A stretch of DNA of 64,000 nucleotides from Vibrio hepatarius (GCF_011806575.1 NZ_JAATOO010000007.1:124001-188000); one strand, 5' to 3'. Shown: positions 9,048 through 18,242, counted from the first letter of the stretch. Made by a program: numbers and translations. The notes: generated by a model not told the origin, from the letters alone.

Positions 9048-9944
9048 ATGAAATCTGCATTACTCCATGGCATTAACCTTATTTGTATTGTTTCGCGTCA
9101 CCACAGCCTTACCAGTGCGGCGAGAGAACTCAATCTGACCACCGGCGCAGTGAGTCAACAGTTGCAAGCAATTGAAGACAGGTTAGGTTTTACTGTATTT
9201 GAACGACACGCGCGCGGGATTCGTTTAACCGAGCGAGGCCAGAAGCTGGTGGATTCGGTCCACCACCATCTGGTTGCTATCGAAGAAAATGTCTATCAGC
9301 TTACCCGTGTATCGGACAGCAAAGAAATTCGTTTGAAGCTGACGCCATCACTGGCTTTTAAGTGGTTGGTGCCGAGGCTGGAGAATTTTCAAAAGCAATA
9401 TCCGGATATTCAGATCCATACTTTTGCCGAAGGTGCGCTAGTAGACAGCGAGAACCGTGACTTCGATATCGCGATAGATTATGGCCCCATTCCCTACAAG
9501 TTTGCTGAGGCTGAGTTGTTGATGGAAGAGTCTTTACTGCCCGTGATGAGTCCGAGCTACTACGCTCAATTTCCTGACTTGGCAGAGAATCATGCAACGT
9601 GGCAGAAGACGACATTGCTACATGATGCGATGCCGTGGCACGGAGCACCTAAAGATTACGAGTGGCTTTACTGGGCGTCACAGCATGAGCTTGACTTTAA
9701 TACCAATCAGGGACACTTCTTTAACCGAACCGATATGGCAATGTCTGCCGCTGAGGCTGGGGTAGGGATCGCGCTTGCGCGGATGGCACTGCTTGGTAAT
9801 GAAGTGGAGCAAAATCGTTTGGTCGCGCCGCTAAATCCAATCAAAGCGAATGCCGGATATTTTATTATTACTCATGTGGACAACCCACATACCCGACTAT
9901 TCAAACACTGGCTAAGAGAACAGAGTGTACTAAAAGCCGGTTAA
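9048..9944 (+). CDS. LysR-family regulator divergent from dadA
   Basis: This cytoplasmic transcription factor has 298 residues. The helix-turn-helix covers about residues 15-55 (SLTSAARELNLTTGAVSQQLQAIE), followed by an effector domain resembling the GcvA-type subgroup. An upstream TTG (8970) and ATG (8979) are in frame, but ATG 9048 gives the usual LysR N-terminus, so it was preferred; no clear Shine-Dalgarno decides it. The 102-bp gap to dadA is a typical shared regulatory region, so it likely controls dadA and perhaps the alanine symporter. Target and ligand are inferred from position only. Confidence 0.88.
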   Translation: MKSALLHGINLICIVSRHHSLTSAARELNLTTGAVSQQLQAIEDRLGFTVFERHARGIRLTERGQKLVDSVHHHLVAIEENVYQLTRVSDSKEIRLKLTPSLAFKWLVPRLENFQKQYPDIQIHTFAEGALVDSENRDFDIAIDYGPIPYKFAEAELLMEESLLPVMSPSYYAQFPDLAENHATWQKTTLLHDAMPWHGAPKDYEWLYWASQHELDFNTNQGHFFNRTDMAMSAAEAGVGIALARMALLGNEVEQNRLVAPLNPIKANAGYFIITHVDNPHTRLFKHWLREQSVLKAG

Positions 9945-9960
9945 TCCAACGCGAAGGATA

Positions 9961-9994
9961 AAAAAACAGCCCGCATTTGCGGGCTGTTTTTTTG
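9961..9994. terminator. Bidirectional terminator
   Basis: AAAAAACAGCCCGC pairs with GCGGGCTGTTTTTT around ATTT (14-bp stem). Oligo-T on both strands serves the LysR gene (forward) and the DUF3581 gene (reverse). Confidence 0.92.
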
Positions 9995-10005
9995 TCTATT
10001 CTGCG

Positions 10006-10731
10006 TTAGGCCACGTTTTTAAACTGCTGCATAAAAGCGTCTTTGCGCGCGTGGAAACGCTCAACCAGATCGTCTACCGCGCTTTGGTCATAAGGTTTTA
10101 GTCCACTTGCGACCATACGCTTAACGCCTTTACCAATCACTTCGCCCTGTTCTTTAAACGCGAAGTTCATTGTGACTACACCGCGTTTACCTTCAACGTC
10201 AAAGCTTGCACCAGTAAATTCTACTTCAGGGTGTGTGAGGTCAAAGCGAGTAAACTCCACTTCCATGCTTTCGTAAATCACTAACGGACGTTGGCAGTTG
10301 ATCATCATCTGCTGTTCTTCCATTAGGGGAACCATGATGTGTGGAAAGTTCATGCCAGAAAACTTGACGTAGTTAGTCACAACGTGCTCGATGAACGCCG
10401 CATCGTGGCTCACTTCACCTTCGCGAGACATGTGCAAATACTCTTTGTTATTCGCATCAACCAGCGCACTTTCTTTGTCGCATTTGTTCTCAACTGACAA
10501 CGCAATCCCGTCGTTAACCATGCCCGAGAAATCAAAACGCATTTTCTTGCTAATGCCTTCTTTGCTTAGCAATACGGCAAACAGTAGGTCACCAGGCACA
10601 CAAAAGCGTTTGCTGTCTTCATCGTGGATAGGGTTAAAGTCACCCGCTACTTTTTTAGCAAAATGGCTTGCTTGTTGGCGGGTAAATTGGAACTGGTCGT
10701 TGTCTTGCGAAAAGTACGGTGTCAGGAACAT
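10006..10731 (-). CDS. DUF3581-family protein, hotdog-like
   Basis: This conserved gammaproteobacterial protein of 241 residues has no established function. The segment GDFNPIHDEDSKRFCVPG (about residues 30-47) resembles the NPIHxD motif of MaoC-like hydratases and hotdog-fold thioester enzymes, so a role with acyl-CoA or acyl-ACP is possible but unproved. GTG 10743 is in frame; ATG 10731 was chosen because it gives the familiar MFLTPYFS start of the family, although neither has a strong ribosome site. Family recognition is confident, function is not. Confidence 0.8.
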   Translation of the reverse strand: MFLTPYFSQDNDQFQFTRQQASHFAKKVAGDFNPIHDEDSKRFCVPGDLLFAVLLSKEGISKKMRFDFSGMVNDGIALSVENKCDKESALVDANNKEYLHMSREGEVSHDAAFIEHVVTNYVKFSGMNFPHIMVPLMEEQQMMINCQRPLVIYESMEVEFTRFDLTHPEVEFTGASFDVEGKRGVVTMNFAFKEQGEVIGKGVKRMVASGLKPYDQSAVDDLVERFHARKDAFMQQFKNVA

Positions 10732-10888
10732 ATTTTCAATCACGTAGCTAAAACTGCGCCGAAGTATACATTAAGCTCACGGTTTAAATGGTCTATCCAG
10801 ATGGGTAGCTTTATGTGGTTAATTTTAATTCTGTTTAACTAATTGATTGCAATTGGTTTTGTTGTTTTTTCAGAGAGGTTTGTCTGTG

Positions 10889-11437
10889 TTAGCTGACTTG
10901 TCCCCAATCCTTCAGCGTAATTTCATCGGCTTTATATTGGTTGGCAAAATGCTCGATTAACAGCGCTAAATGCGCTCCCGTGTCGCACATGGTATCGGCA
11001 ACGAGGTCTTCAGAGACATGAATCGCCGAGCCTTGTGGTTGCGCGGCAGTAGCAAGCAAAACCGGAACAATAAACTTATCCGCGCAGGTTGGATGATGCT
11101 GTTTAAAACCGAGTGCTTTGTCGTGCGTCTGTTCGATCGGCTCAACAGAGTAATCGCTCGCATCTACATCGAGACAAACGACAAACACCAGCCCACGATA
11201 AAGAATCACCGCATCACAGCGCGTATTTAGACTTGGCGTTTCAAGGTTCAACAACAAGCTGCCCGATAGATGCGGAAGCTGCTGCAATTGCTCCTGCAAC
11301 AATGCGACTGTCTTGCGCCATTTTGCTTGCTCATTTGTCGAAAACTCATTGATAAACGCAGCGAGAGCTGACTCTTCTCCCGTTGGGTTTAATTGAGAGA
11401 AGTCATAAATAGACGAAGAATAAACAGGCGCACTCAT
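10889..11437 (-). CDS. Hypothetical protein, possible degenerate PD-(D/E)xK domain
   Basis: The protein has 182 residues and no confident family. RCDAVILYRGLVFVVCLDV (residues 73-91) resembles the core of PD-(D/E)xK nuclease-like domains found at the N-terminus of DUF2075-type proteins, where one expects D-x-V-L then E-x-K. Here the Asp is kept (D75) but the ExK site reads CLD, so it is probably inactive or unrelated. No signal peptide or membrane segment is visible. The 5' context has no strong ribosome site and the gene stands alone, divergent from metY. Coding status rests on length and a coherent sequence. Confidence 0.6.
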   Translation of the reverse strand: MSAPVYSSSIYDFSQLNPTGEESALAAFINEFSTNEQAKWRKTVALLQEQLQQLPHLSGSLLLNLETPSLNTRCDAVILYRGLVFVVCLDVDASDYSVEPIEQTHDKALGFKQHHPTCADKFIVPVLLATAAQPQGSAIHVSEDLVADTMCDTGAHLALLIEHFANQYKADEITLKDWGQVS

Positions 11438-11716
11438 AGTTAGCTAAATCAGGTTGGCAAGTCGAGGTGGCAGTATAAACAAGCGCCAAAGTAGATGCGA
11501 CTTGTGGAACGGCAAACTGTGCGACGTGCCATCAGGTGGAGCGGCGCTTTGATACACTTGGTGAATAAATCGACTGATTTTAGTGCTGTATGTCCAATTA
11601 AATGGAATTTGGTTGTGATAGTGTCGAGAGATTCGTGCGCGCATCTCGCAAGCTCATAGCGAGCCTGGATAGGCGTAACAGTTCAATGACCCGCATATAA
11701 TAAGCAAGGAAAGCGA

Positions 11717-12985
11717 ATGAAAGACGAGACTTTATCAATCCACTTTGGTTACGAAACCGACCCAACAACCAAAGCCGTAGCAACACCGATCTATCAAACC
11801 GTGGCTTACGAGTTTGACAATGCCCAACACGGCGCTGACCTGTTTAACCTCGAAGTCCCGGGCAATATCTACACCCGCATTATGAATCCGACCAACGACG
11901 TGCTGGAAAAGCGTATGGCAGCGTTAGAAGGCGGTATCGCTGGTTTGGTGGTGAGTGCAGGTAGCGCGGCGATCAACTACGCAATCCTGACTTTGGCGCA
12001 GGCGGGGGACAACATCGTCTCGACTCCGCAACTCTATGGTGGCACTTACACTTTGTTTGCGCATATGTTGCCGAATCAAGGCATCGAGGTGAAATTTGCC
12101 AAAGACGATAAACCAGAGAGTTTGGCTGAGCTTATCGATGAAAACACTAAAGCGGTTTACTGTGAAAGTATCGGTAACCCGGCAGGCAACATCATCGACT
12201 TAGAACGCGTGGCTGAACTAGCGCATGCGCAAGGTGTGCCTGTGATCGTAGATAATACGGTTGCGACGCCAGTATTATGCAAGCCGATTGAGTTTGGTGC
12301 CGATATCGTGGTGCATTCATTGACCAAATACGTTGGCGGTCATGGTACAACACTGGGCGGAGTGATCGTCGATTCGGGTAAGTTCCCGTGGGCACAACAC
12401 AAAGACCGTTTCCCTGTTTTCAACCAACCTGAACCGTCTTATCACGGGGTGGTGTACACCGAAGCGTTTGGTGAAGCGGCATTTATTGGTCGCGCGCGTA
12501 CCGTGCCACTACGAAACACTGGCGCAGCGCTCTCTCCAATGAACGCGTTTATGCTGATGCAAGGGTTGGAGACGTTATCGCTGCGTATGGAAAGACACAC
12601 TGAGAACGCACAGAAAGTGGCGGAATACCTCAGCGGACACGATAACGTCAGCTGGGTAAGCTACGCTGGTTTGCCATCTTCAGAGCACTATCCGTTGGCA
12701 GAAAAATATATGAAGGGTAAGCCTTCTGCGATCTTGTCGTTTGGTTTGAAAGGCGGTTATGACGCTGGCGTACGTTTCTACGATGCGCTGCAGATCTTTA
12801 AACGTCTTGTGAACATTGGGGATGCGAAGTCATTGGCTTGTCACCCTGCATCAACCACTCACCGTCAGCTAAGCGAAGCTGAACAGCATCAAGCGGGTGT
12901 ATCGCCAGAGATGATTCGTTTGTCGGTGGGCATCGAGCACATTGACGATATTATTGCTGACCTAGAGCAAGCGTTGAGCGCTTAA
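11717..12985 (+). CDS. metY: O-acetylhomoserine sulfhydrylase (aminocarboxypropyltransferase)
   Basis: This PLP enzyme converts O-acetylhomoserine plus sulfide to homocysteine in methionine synthesis, in the cytoplasm. The 422-residue length fits MetY rather than shorter MetB/MetC enzymes. Visible features are YTRIMNPTNDVLEKRMAALEGG near the N-terminus, SAGSAAINYAILTLAQAGDNIV, the Asp in VDNTVATP, and the PLP lysine in HSLTKYVGGHGT (about residue 209). The ribosome site AAGGAAAG precedes ATG 11717. The leader (11438-11716) shows a small hairpin but no riboswitch I can name. A cystathionine-enzyme relative cannot be fully excluded, but length and motifs favour MetY. Confidence 0.92.
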   Translation: MKDETLSIHFGYETDPTTKAVATPIYQTVAYEFDNAQHGADLFNLEVPGNIYTRIMNPTNDVLEKRMAALEGGIAGLVVSAGSAAINYAILTLAQAGDNIVSTPQLYGGTYTLFAHMLPNQGIEVKFAKDDKPESLAELIDENTKAVYCESIGNPAGNIIDLERVAELAHAQGVPVIVDNTVATPVLCKPIEFGADIVVHSLTKYVGGHGTTLGGVIVDSGKFPWAQHKDRFPVFNQPEPSYHGVVYTEAFGEAAFIGRARTVPLRNTGAALSPMNAFMLMQGLETLSLRMERHTENAQKVAEYLSGHDNVSWVSYAGLPSSEHYPLAEKYMKGKPSAILSFGLKGGYDAGVRFYDALQIFKRLVNIGDAKSLACHPASTTHRQLSEAEQHQAGVSPEMIRLSVGIEHIDDIIADLEQALSA

Positions 12986-13006
12986 ATCTAGTCTATAGCA
13001 CTAATA

Positions 13007-13042
13007 ACATCGCCAGCCTCAAAGGCTGGCGATGTGCTTTTA
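13007..13042 (+). terminator. Terminator after metY
   Basis: ACATCGCCAGCCT and AGGCTGGCGATGT form a perfect 13-bp stem with a 3-base loop, followed by a T-rich stretch. It lies between convergent genes. Confidence 0.85.
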
Positions 13043-13051
13043 TTTTCTCGT

Positions 13052-14590
13052 TCACTCCGAGCTATCTGAGCGGATGAACTCTCCGTAAATATCTTTTCGA
13101 CGATGTTTTAGGTTGGTGACCGACCCTTCAGTATTGAGCTGTTTTAGTTTGGTCAGGTCGACATCGGCAAAGATGATCATCTCAGTATTGGCGCTGGCTT
13201 CCGTGAGCGTTGAATCGTGTGGGAAATAGATATCTGACGGAGAAAATACCGCCGATTGCGCGTATTGAATATCGACGTTGTCTACGCGTGGCAAGTTGCC
13301 GACGCTTCCTCCAATCGCGACATAACATTCGTTTTCAATTGCGCGTGCTTGAGAGCAGATTCGAACCCGTTGATAGCCGTTTTTGGTATCGGTCCAAAAC
13401 GGTACAAAGATGATTTGCACATCTTGCTCCGCCATCATACGCCCAAGTTCGGGGAACTCGCTATCGTAACAAATTAGGATACCGACACGACCTGCATCGG
13501 TGTCGAAGACTTTGACATTGTCACCGCCGTCGATCACCCAATCTCTTCGTTCGTGAGGTGTGATGTGGATTTTGTACTGCGCATCAATACTGCCATCACG
13601 CTGCAACAGGTAAGAGACGTTATATAACTTCCCGTCTTCAAACACCGGCACGCTGCCCGCGATGATATTGATGTTGTAGGTCACCGCCATCTGCGAGAAG
13701 CGATTTTTGATGTCTTCGCTAAATTCGGCCAAAAAGCGGATCGCTTCTACCGAGTTTTGGCCGTTTTTCATTCCCATCAGTGGCGCGTTGAAGAACTCCG
13801 GAAACAGGGCAAAGTCGGCTTTGTAGTTGGAGAGTGATGAAACAAAGAACTCGGCTTGGTCCATTAAATCATCCAGGTTGTGCATCGCACGCATTTGCCA
13901 CTGGACAACACCGATGCGCACCAATGTTTTTTCGATATCGTGAACTGAGGTGATGTCTTCTTCATAGAAGAAGTTATCCCACTCCAGCAGCGTCGCGTAG
14001 CCTTGTGATGAGTCGTCTTCTGGCAGGTAACCGCGCATCAAGCGCTTGACGTCAAAGTCGTTAGCAAGCTGGAAAGACAAAATCGGATCGTGTAACTCGC
14101 GGCGTTTTACTTTCTCAATGTATTCGGTCACGCTGAGTTTGTCGGCGTGTTTATGGTAATTAGGAATACGTCCGCCAGCGAGAATCGCTTTGAAGTTTTT
14201 GCTACGACACAGCTCTTTACGCGCATCGTACAGGCGTCGACCCAAGCGCAAACCGCGGTAATCTGGGTGAACGAAAACATCCAGTCCGTACATCGCATCA
14301 CCGGTCACTTGGTTTTGAATGACGTTGTTTTCGGTAATGATGTCGGTGTAGACATGGGGTAGAGAGAAGCGGTTGTAATCAACTTTGATCGTCAGCGCTG
14401 CGCCAACAATTTTACCATTATCTTCAATGCAGATTTGTCCATCGGGAAACTGGTGGATCAAATCCATAATGGTCATTCGTGGCCAAGAGCCACCTACATC
14501 GTGAAACACCAAGTCCATGAGCTCAGCAAGCTCGGGATAATCACTGGCTTCGATTGTTCTAAGTGAGAGTTTAGGTGTGTTGTTATCCAT
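13052..14590 (-). CDS. GNAT acetyltransferase fused to nitrilase-family amidohydrolase
   Basis: This is a two-domain cytoplasmic protein of 512 residues. The N-terminal GNAT fold (about 8-165) has the acetyl-CoA loop YRGLRLGRRLY. The C-terminal carbon-nitrogen hydrolase domain (from about 225) has the full Glu-Lys-Cys triad: Glu in LFPEFF, Lys in QYKIHITPHE, and Cys in GILICYDSEFPE. This bifunctional architecture is known in databases, but its substrate is not established; coupled acetylation and deamidation of a metabolite is a reasonable inference. ATG 14590 follows a TGGAA context. No co-transcribed partner is evident. Confidence 0.9.
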   Translation of the reverse strand: MDNNTPKLSLRTIEASDYPELAELMDLVFHDVGGSWPRMTIMDLIHQFPDGQICIEDNGKIVGAALTIKVDYNRFSLPHVYTDIITENNVIQNQVTGDAMYGLDVFVHPDYRGLRLGRRLYDARKELCRSKNFKAILAGGRIPNYHKHADKLSVTEYIEKVKRRELHDPILSFQLANDFDVKRLMRGYLPEDDSSQGYATLLEWDNFFYEEDITSVHDIEKTLVRIGVVQWQMRAMHNLDDLMDQAEFFVSSLSNYKADFALFPEFFNAPLMGMKNGQNSVEAIRFLAEFSEDIKNRFSQMAVTYNINIIAGSVPVFEDGKLYNVSYLLQRDGSIDAQYKIHITPHERRDWVIDGGDNVKVFDTDAGRVGILICYDSEFPELGRMMAEQDVQIIFVPFWTDTKNGYQRVRICSQARAIENECYVAIGGSVGNLPRVDNVDIQYAQSAVFSPSDIYFPHDSTLTEASANTEMIIFADVDLTKLKQLNTEGSVTNLKHRRKDIYGEFIRSDSSE

Positions 14591-14647
14591 AACCGTGTTC
14601 CATTTTTTACAGCATTAAAATTAGCCTAACACAAACAAAACAGATTC

Positions 14648-15529
14648 TTAATCCACCTTAAAATATTGGACGAGAAAGTCGATCAGTGCTCGGACTGGAT
14701 GAGCTAAGTGTTTTCGCGATGGATAGAGCAGATACATTTTTAAGCTGGTAAGTTGCCAATCGGGCAATACCCAGTTGAGTTCACCGCGTGCAATTTTTTC
14801 ATCAGCCAAATATTCCGGTTGCATAGAAACGCCCAGCCCGGCAATCGCGCCGTGCAGTAGTACCGTTGCTTCGTTGGCGCTGACATCACACGACACTTCC
14901 ACGTCGTGCTTTTGTTCACCTTGGGTTAGTTGCCAGATATGGCGACCAAAGTTTTTGTAGCCCAAACAGCTGTGACTGGTTAAATCTGTTGGGTGGCTGA
15001 TCTCTGGGTTTGACGCTAGGTACTCAGGCGACGCCACCAGCTTTGAATGACAAATCGCAAAGCAGCGGCCGACCAACGCAGGGTTTGGATCATTGGTAGT
15101 ACGAATCGCCAAATCAATGCGTTCGCTGACCATGTCGACAGCTCGGTCTTGCGCGTCGATATCGATCTTGACGCCTGGATATTGCTGGCGGAATTGTTGC
15201 AACGCCGGCATCAACATCGAAAAGCCAAACGACATACTGACCGAAATACGAACGAAACCTTGCAGACTTTGTTTTGGCATCAGGTTCTCTTCAATCTGCA
15301 GGGCTTGTTCCACCCAACGTTGTAACTCCGGCAACATTTGCTCGCCGACGTTGGTCAACGACACCTTACGTGTTGTGCGCTGTAACAGCCGCGCGCCAAG
15401 CCAGTTTTCAACCGCTTCGACGTTTCGGGTCACCATAGGCCGAGATATGTCTAAGCGCTCTGATGTCGCAGTGAAGCTCTCGGTCTGTGCCACATCGAGC
15501 AGCACCTTGACCGCAGTGAGTCTGTCCAT
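14648..15529 (-). CDS. LysR-family regulator divergent from MBL-fold gene
   Basis: The protein has 293 residues from ATG 15529, with HTH SFTATSERLDISRPMVTRNVEAVE at about 17-40 and a CrgA/AaeR-like effector domain. The open frame continues upstream to 15616, but the MDRLTAVKVLLDVA start is the standard one, so the shorter form was chosen. It is separated by 108 bp from the divergent secreted MBL-fold gene, which is its most likely target. The Cys in the effector domain (SCLGYKNFG) is a common feature of this subgroup. Ligand unknown. Confidence 0.9.
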   Translation of the reverse strand: MDRLTAVKVLLDVAQTESFTATSERLDISRPMVTRNVEAVENWLGARLLQRTTRKVSLTNVGEQMLPELQRWVEQALQIEENLMPKQSLQGFVRISVSMSFGFSMLMPALQQFRQQYPGVKIDIDAQDRAVDMVSERIDLAIRTTNDPNPALVGRCFAICHSKLVASPEYLASNPEISHPTDLTSHSCLGYKNFGRHIWQLTQGEQKHDVEVSCDVSANEATVLLHGAIAGLGVSMQPEYLADEKIARGELNWVLPDWQLTSLKMYLLYPSRKHLAHPVRALIDFLVQYFKVD

Positions 15530-15637
15530 AGATATGTTCGAATTATGAAATAATGATGAAAACAATAGGCTCTTTTTCGAAATAAATCCAGATACTAGTA
15601 TGTGCTTAAAGAACACAACATGATTAGGAATTAAGAA

Positions 15638-16498
15638 ATGAAAGCGCTAACGACACTTGCTTTACTAATGGCGACCTCTACTGCGGCGATGGCGAAAACG
15701 GATTTAACCTTTGACGTCTATAACGCGGATGAACACAGCTTTAACGTTACCTCGACGCTGGTGGTCGGTGAGACAGAAAGTCTGTTGATCGATACGGGCT
15801 TTACTCGCGCTGACGCGCTGCGCATTGCGGCAAAAGTGCTTGATGCCGGTAAACCTCTAAAAACGATTTTTATTAGTCAAGCGGATCCAGACTACTACTT
15901 TGGCGTGTCACAATTGCTGGAGATTTTCCCTGAAGCACACGTGGTAACCACCGCTGCAGTACGTGAAGCGATCGCCAAAAAACTAGAAAATAAAATCAGT
16001 TTTTGGGGACCGAAAATGGGTCTAAACGCGCCGCAAAACCCAAAACTGCCTGAGGTACTAAAAGCAAATAGTTTGATGGTGGATGACGCGAAAATCGAAA
16101 TTCGTGGCACACAAGGTGTGCTGGCACATCGACCGTACTTATGGGTACCGAGTGAAAAAGCAATTTTAGGTAACGTTGGCATTGTTGAAGGGATGCATGT
16201 TTGGATGGCGGACACTCAAAGTGATGCGGAAGTGAATGCTTGGTTGGCGCAACTGGAAGAGATGCAGGCGCTTAAACCTAAATTTGTTGTGCCAGGACAT
16301 ATGACAGCTTCAGGCAAGTTGGATGCGAGCAATATCAGCTTCACACACACTTGGATTGAGCGTTTTGTTTCGGCAAAAAGCAGCAGTAAAAACAGCGCGG
16401 CACTCATCGATGCGATGAGTGACTACTATCCCGAACTCGATTCCGATTTTAGCTTAGAGCTTGGCGCACAAGTGCATATGAACGAAGCGAAGTGGTAA
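15638..16498 (+). CDS. Secreted metallo-beta-lactamase-fold protein with degenerate metal site
   Basis: The protein has 286 residues with a signal peptide cleaved near AMA (residue 19). The fold is shown by STLVVGETESLLIDTGF (about 39-55) and the late VVPGHM. The metal motif HxHxDH is replaced: residues 80-89 read SQADPDYYFG, so the three histidines are Gln, Asp and Tyr and only one Asp remains. A normal binuclear zinc site is therefore unlikely; it may bind metal differently or act without it. The gene is divergent from a LysR regulator. Confidence 0.82.
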   Translation: MKALTTLALLMATSTAAMAKTDLTFDVYNADEHSFNVTSTLVVGETESLLIDTGFTRADALRIAAKVLDAGKPLKTIFISQADPDYYFGVSQLLEIFPEAHVVTTAAVREAIAKKLENKISFWGPKMGLNAPQNPKLPEVLKANSLMVDDAKIEIRGTQGVLAHRPYLWVPSEKAILGNVGIVEGMHVWMADTQSDAEVNAWLAQLEEMQALKPKFVVPGHMTASGKLDASNISFTHTWIERFVSAKSSSKNSAALIDAMSDYYPELDSDFSLELGAQVHMNEAKW

Positions 16499-16513
16499 TC
16501 TAACTCCGTGTTT

Positions 16514-16542
16514 CTGCCGATATTCATATTGAATATCGGCAG
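16514..16542. terminator. 13-bp hairpin between convergent genes
   Basis: CTGCCGATATTCA and TGAATATCGGCAG pair perfectly around TAT. Both flanks are only moderately T-rich. It probably terminates the MBL gene and the beta-CASP gene on the opposite strand. Confidence 0.6.
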
Positions 16543-16559
16543 GATCGTTTCTTCACAAT

Positions 16560-17894
16560 TTACTCTTCTACGTGATAGCCAAGCTGACCGAGCTCTGCGG
16601 CAAAACGTTGCTGGGTTTCAGGCTCTCCGTGGATCAAATGGATGGCTTTAGGCTTATCTGCGATGCCTTGAATAAAGCGCAGTAAGTCGTGTTTATCTGC
16701 ATGTGCAGAGTAGCCAGACATCGTATGGATTCGGGCGTTAACTTCCGCTTCTTCATTGTCGATTTCGACCAACATGGCTCCTGATTGGAGCTCTTTACCT
16801 AACGTCCCCTCAGCTTGATAACCAGCAATCAACAAATCGGTTCGCTCGTCTGGCAGCAATGCCTTGAGGTAATCCATAATCCGTCCACCCTGGCACATCC
16901 CCGAAGCGGCCACCACGATCGCCGCTTCCCCAGTTGATTTCAAACGATTGACCAACTTTAAGTGGCTGCGATGGTCGTCAACTGTGACACACTGCTCAAA
17001 GGCCAAAGGATGGCGCTTCATACTCAAGCGCTGCTTGGCTTCTTGTCCCCACAGTTGTTTGAAGTGCCGGTATGACTCGGTCACTTTTTGCGCCATTGGT
17101 GAGTCGAGTATGATCGGCAAATTGGCGTCGAGTTGGTGAGTGAACACCAGCTGTTCAATATCAAATAGCAGCTCTTGTGTTCTGCCGACACTGAACGCGG
17201 GAATCAAGATCGTGCCTCCGTCTGCTAATGAACGGTCAATGATGGCTTTTAGTCGTTCTGCTCGTGCGGCAATGTCTTCGTGTTCCGCATCCCCGTAGGT
17301 GGACTCAATGTACAAATAATCCGCCCGCTGAGGAGAGACAGGATCGGGTAGTAGTGGAGTGTTACTCGGACCTAAGTCGCCAGAAAACACAACGATCTCT
17401 TGGTTCGGCAAGCGAATCTCAACGTAAGCGGACCCTAAGATATGCCCGGCTGGCTGGAACCGCGCGTAAAGCGTGTCAGATTGTGGTTGCTCAGAAATCT
17501 TTGAGGGCAGGGCAAACCATTCTCCATAACTCTTGGCATGAATCAGCTTGGTGATGCTTTTAATAACGTGCGCGGCTTCACGTGAAGTTAAACCTTGCTG
17601 TATTTTCAAACCGTCTTCGAGCATCAAAGGTACGAGTTCGGACGTTGCCGCGCTGCAATAGATAGGTTGGTTAAATCCGGAGGAGATCAGCCAAGGCAAG
17701 CGACCAATATGATCGATATGGGTATGCGTGAGCAGCAGGGCGTCAATCAGGCTAGTGGTGAAGTCGATTTCGAGTGGTCTATCGTCAATACCTTGAAACA
17801 ATCCGCAGTCGATCAAAATCGTTTGTCTACCTGCTCGTAGTTCATGGCATGAGCCTGTAACGGTGTCTTTACCGCCGTGGTGGATGACTTCCAT
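16560..17894 (-). CDS. Beta-CASP metallo-beta-lactamase, RNA-processing type
   Basis: This is a probable zinc-dependent ribonuclease, or at least a nucleic-acid hydrolase, of 444 residues. The MBL motif THTHIDHIGRLP (about 56-67) is intact, followed by FSGDLG, the beta-CASP motif YIESTYGD, ILIPAFSVGRTQELL, and the C-terminal RNA-metabolism signature ending GYSAHADKHDLL. These are the hallmarks of the CPSF73/YsgB-like exonuclease family. Bacterial members have poorly defined roles. The start ATG 17894 has AAGGCAAT upstream. It appears monocistronic. Confidence 0.9.
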   Translation of the reverse strand: MEVIHHGGKDTVTGSCHELRAGRQTILIDCGLFQGIDDRPLEIDFTTSLIDALLLTHTHIDHIGRLPWLISSGFNQPIYCSAATSELVPLMLEDGLKIQQGLTSREAAHVIKSITKLIHAKSYGEWFALPSKISEQPQSDTLYARFQPAGHILGSAYVEIRLPNQEIVVFSGDLGPSNTPLLPDPVSPQRADYLYIESTYGDAEHEDIAARAERLKAIIDRSLADGGTILIPAFSVGRTQELLFDIEQLVFTHQLDANLPIILDSPMAQKVTESYRHFKQLWGQEAKQRLSMKRHPLAFEQCVTVDDHRSHLKLVNRLKSTGEAAIVVAASGMCQGGRIMDYLKALLPDERTDLLIAGYQAEGTLGKELQSGAMLVEIDNEEAEVNARIHTMSGYSAHADKHDLLRFIQGIADKPKAIHLIHGEPETQQRFAAELGQLGYHVEE

Positions 17895-18242
17895 ATTGCC
17901 TTCCTGATGTGCTTTAACTCATTGACTATTATCTCTAACACAACTGGCAAACAAGAAATGGGAGAGGGGAGCCGTTCTGTAAAAATAACCGATGAATCTT
18001 AGATTCTCCGTTGCAGATAAGTCATGAACCAAGATCACATAAAGGTTAATAATTACACAGGTATATTCTTTGGATTGCACAATAAATGAGGCTTTAATCA
18101 CATTAGTGTGAGTAGATATTTACTAGATAGTGAATTGCATACGTCAAACGTTGTTGCTGTATCACAGATAAATTATATTCACCTAATCAATATGAAATTG
18201 GCTTTCTACTCTTCTCATTTCAGCCGGAGAAAGTGACTTTAA
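17895..18242. other. 348-bp intergenic region between divergent genes
   Basis: It is AT-rich, with no supported ORF or RNA gene. GGAGAAAG at about 18224-18231 is the likely ribosome site of the downstream sensor gene, although it is spaced long (about 12 bases). No operator could be named with confidence. Confidence 0.5.

Noticed and set aside
11438..11716. Possible SAM or other methionine riboswitch before metY
   Set aside because: Only a small CTCGC/GCGAG hairpin is visible. No SAM riboswitch core or MetJ box array could be matched.
15530..15616. Longer N-terminus of the LysR gene at 14648
   Set aside because: The extra 29 residues precede the standard LysR start and have no ribosome site support.
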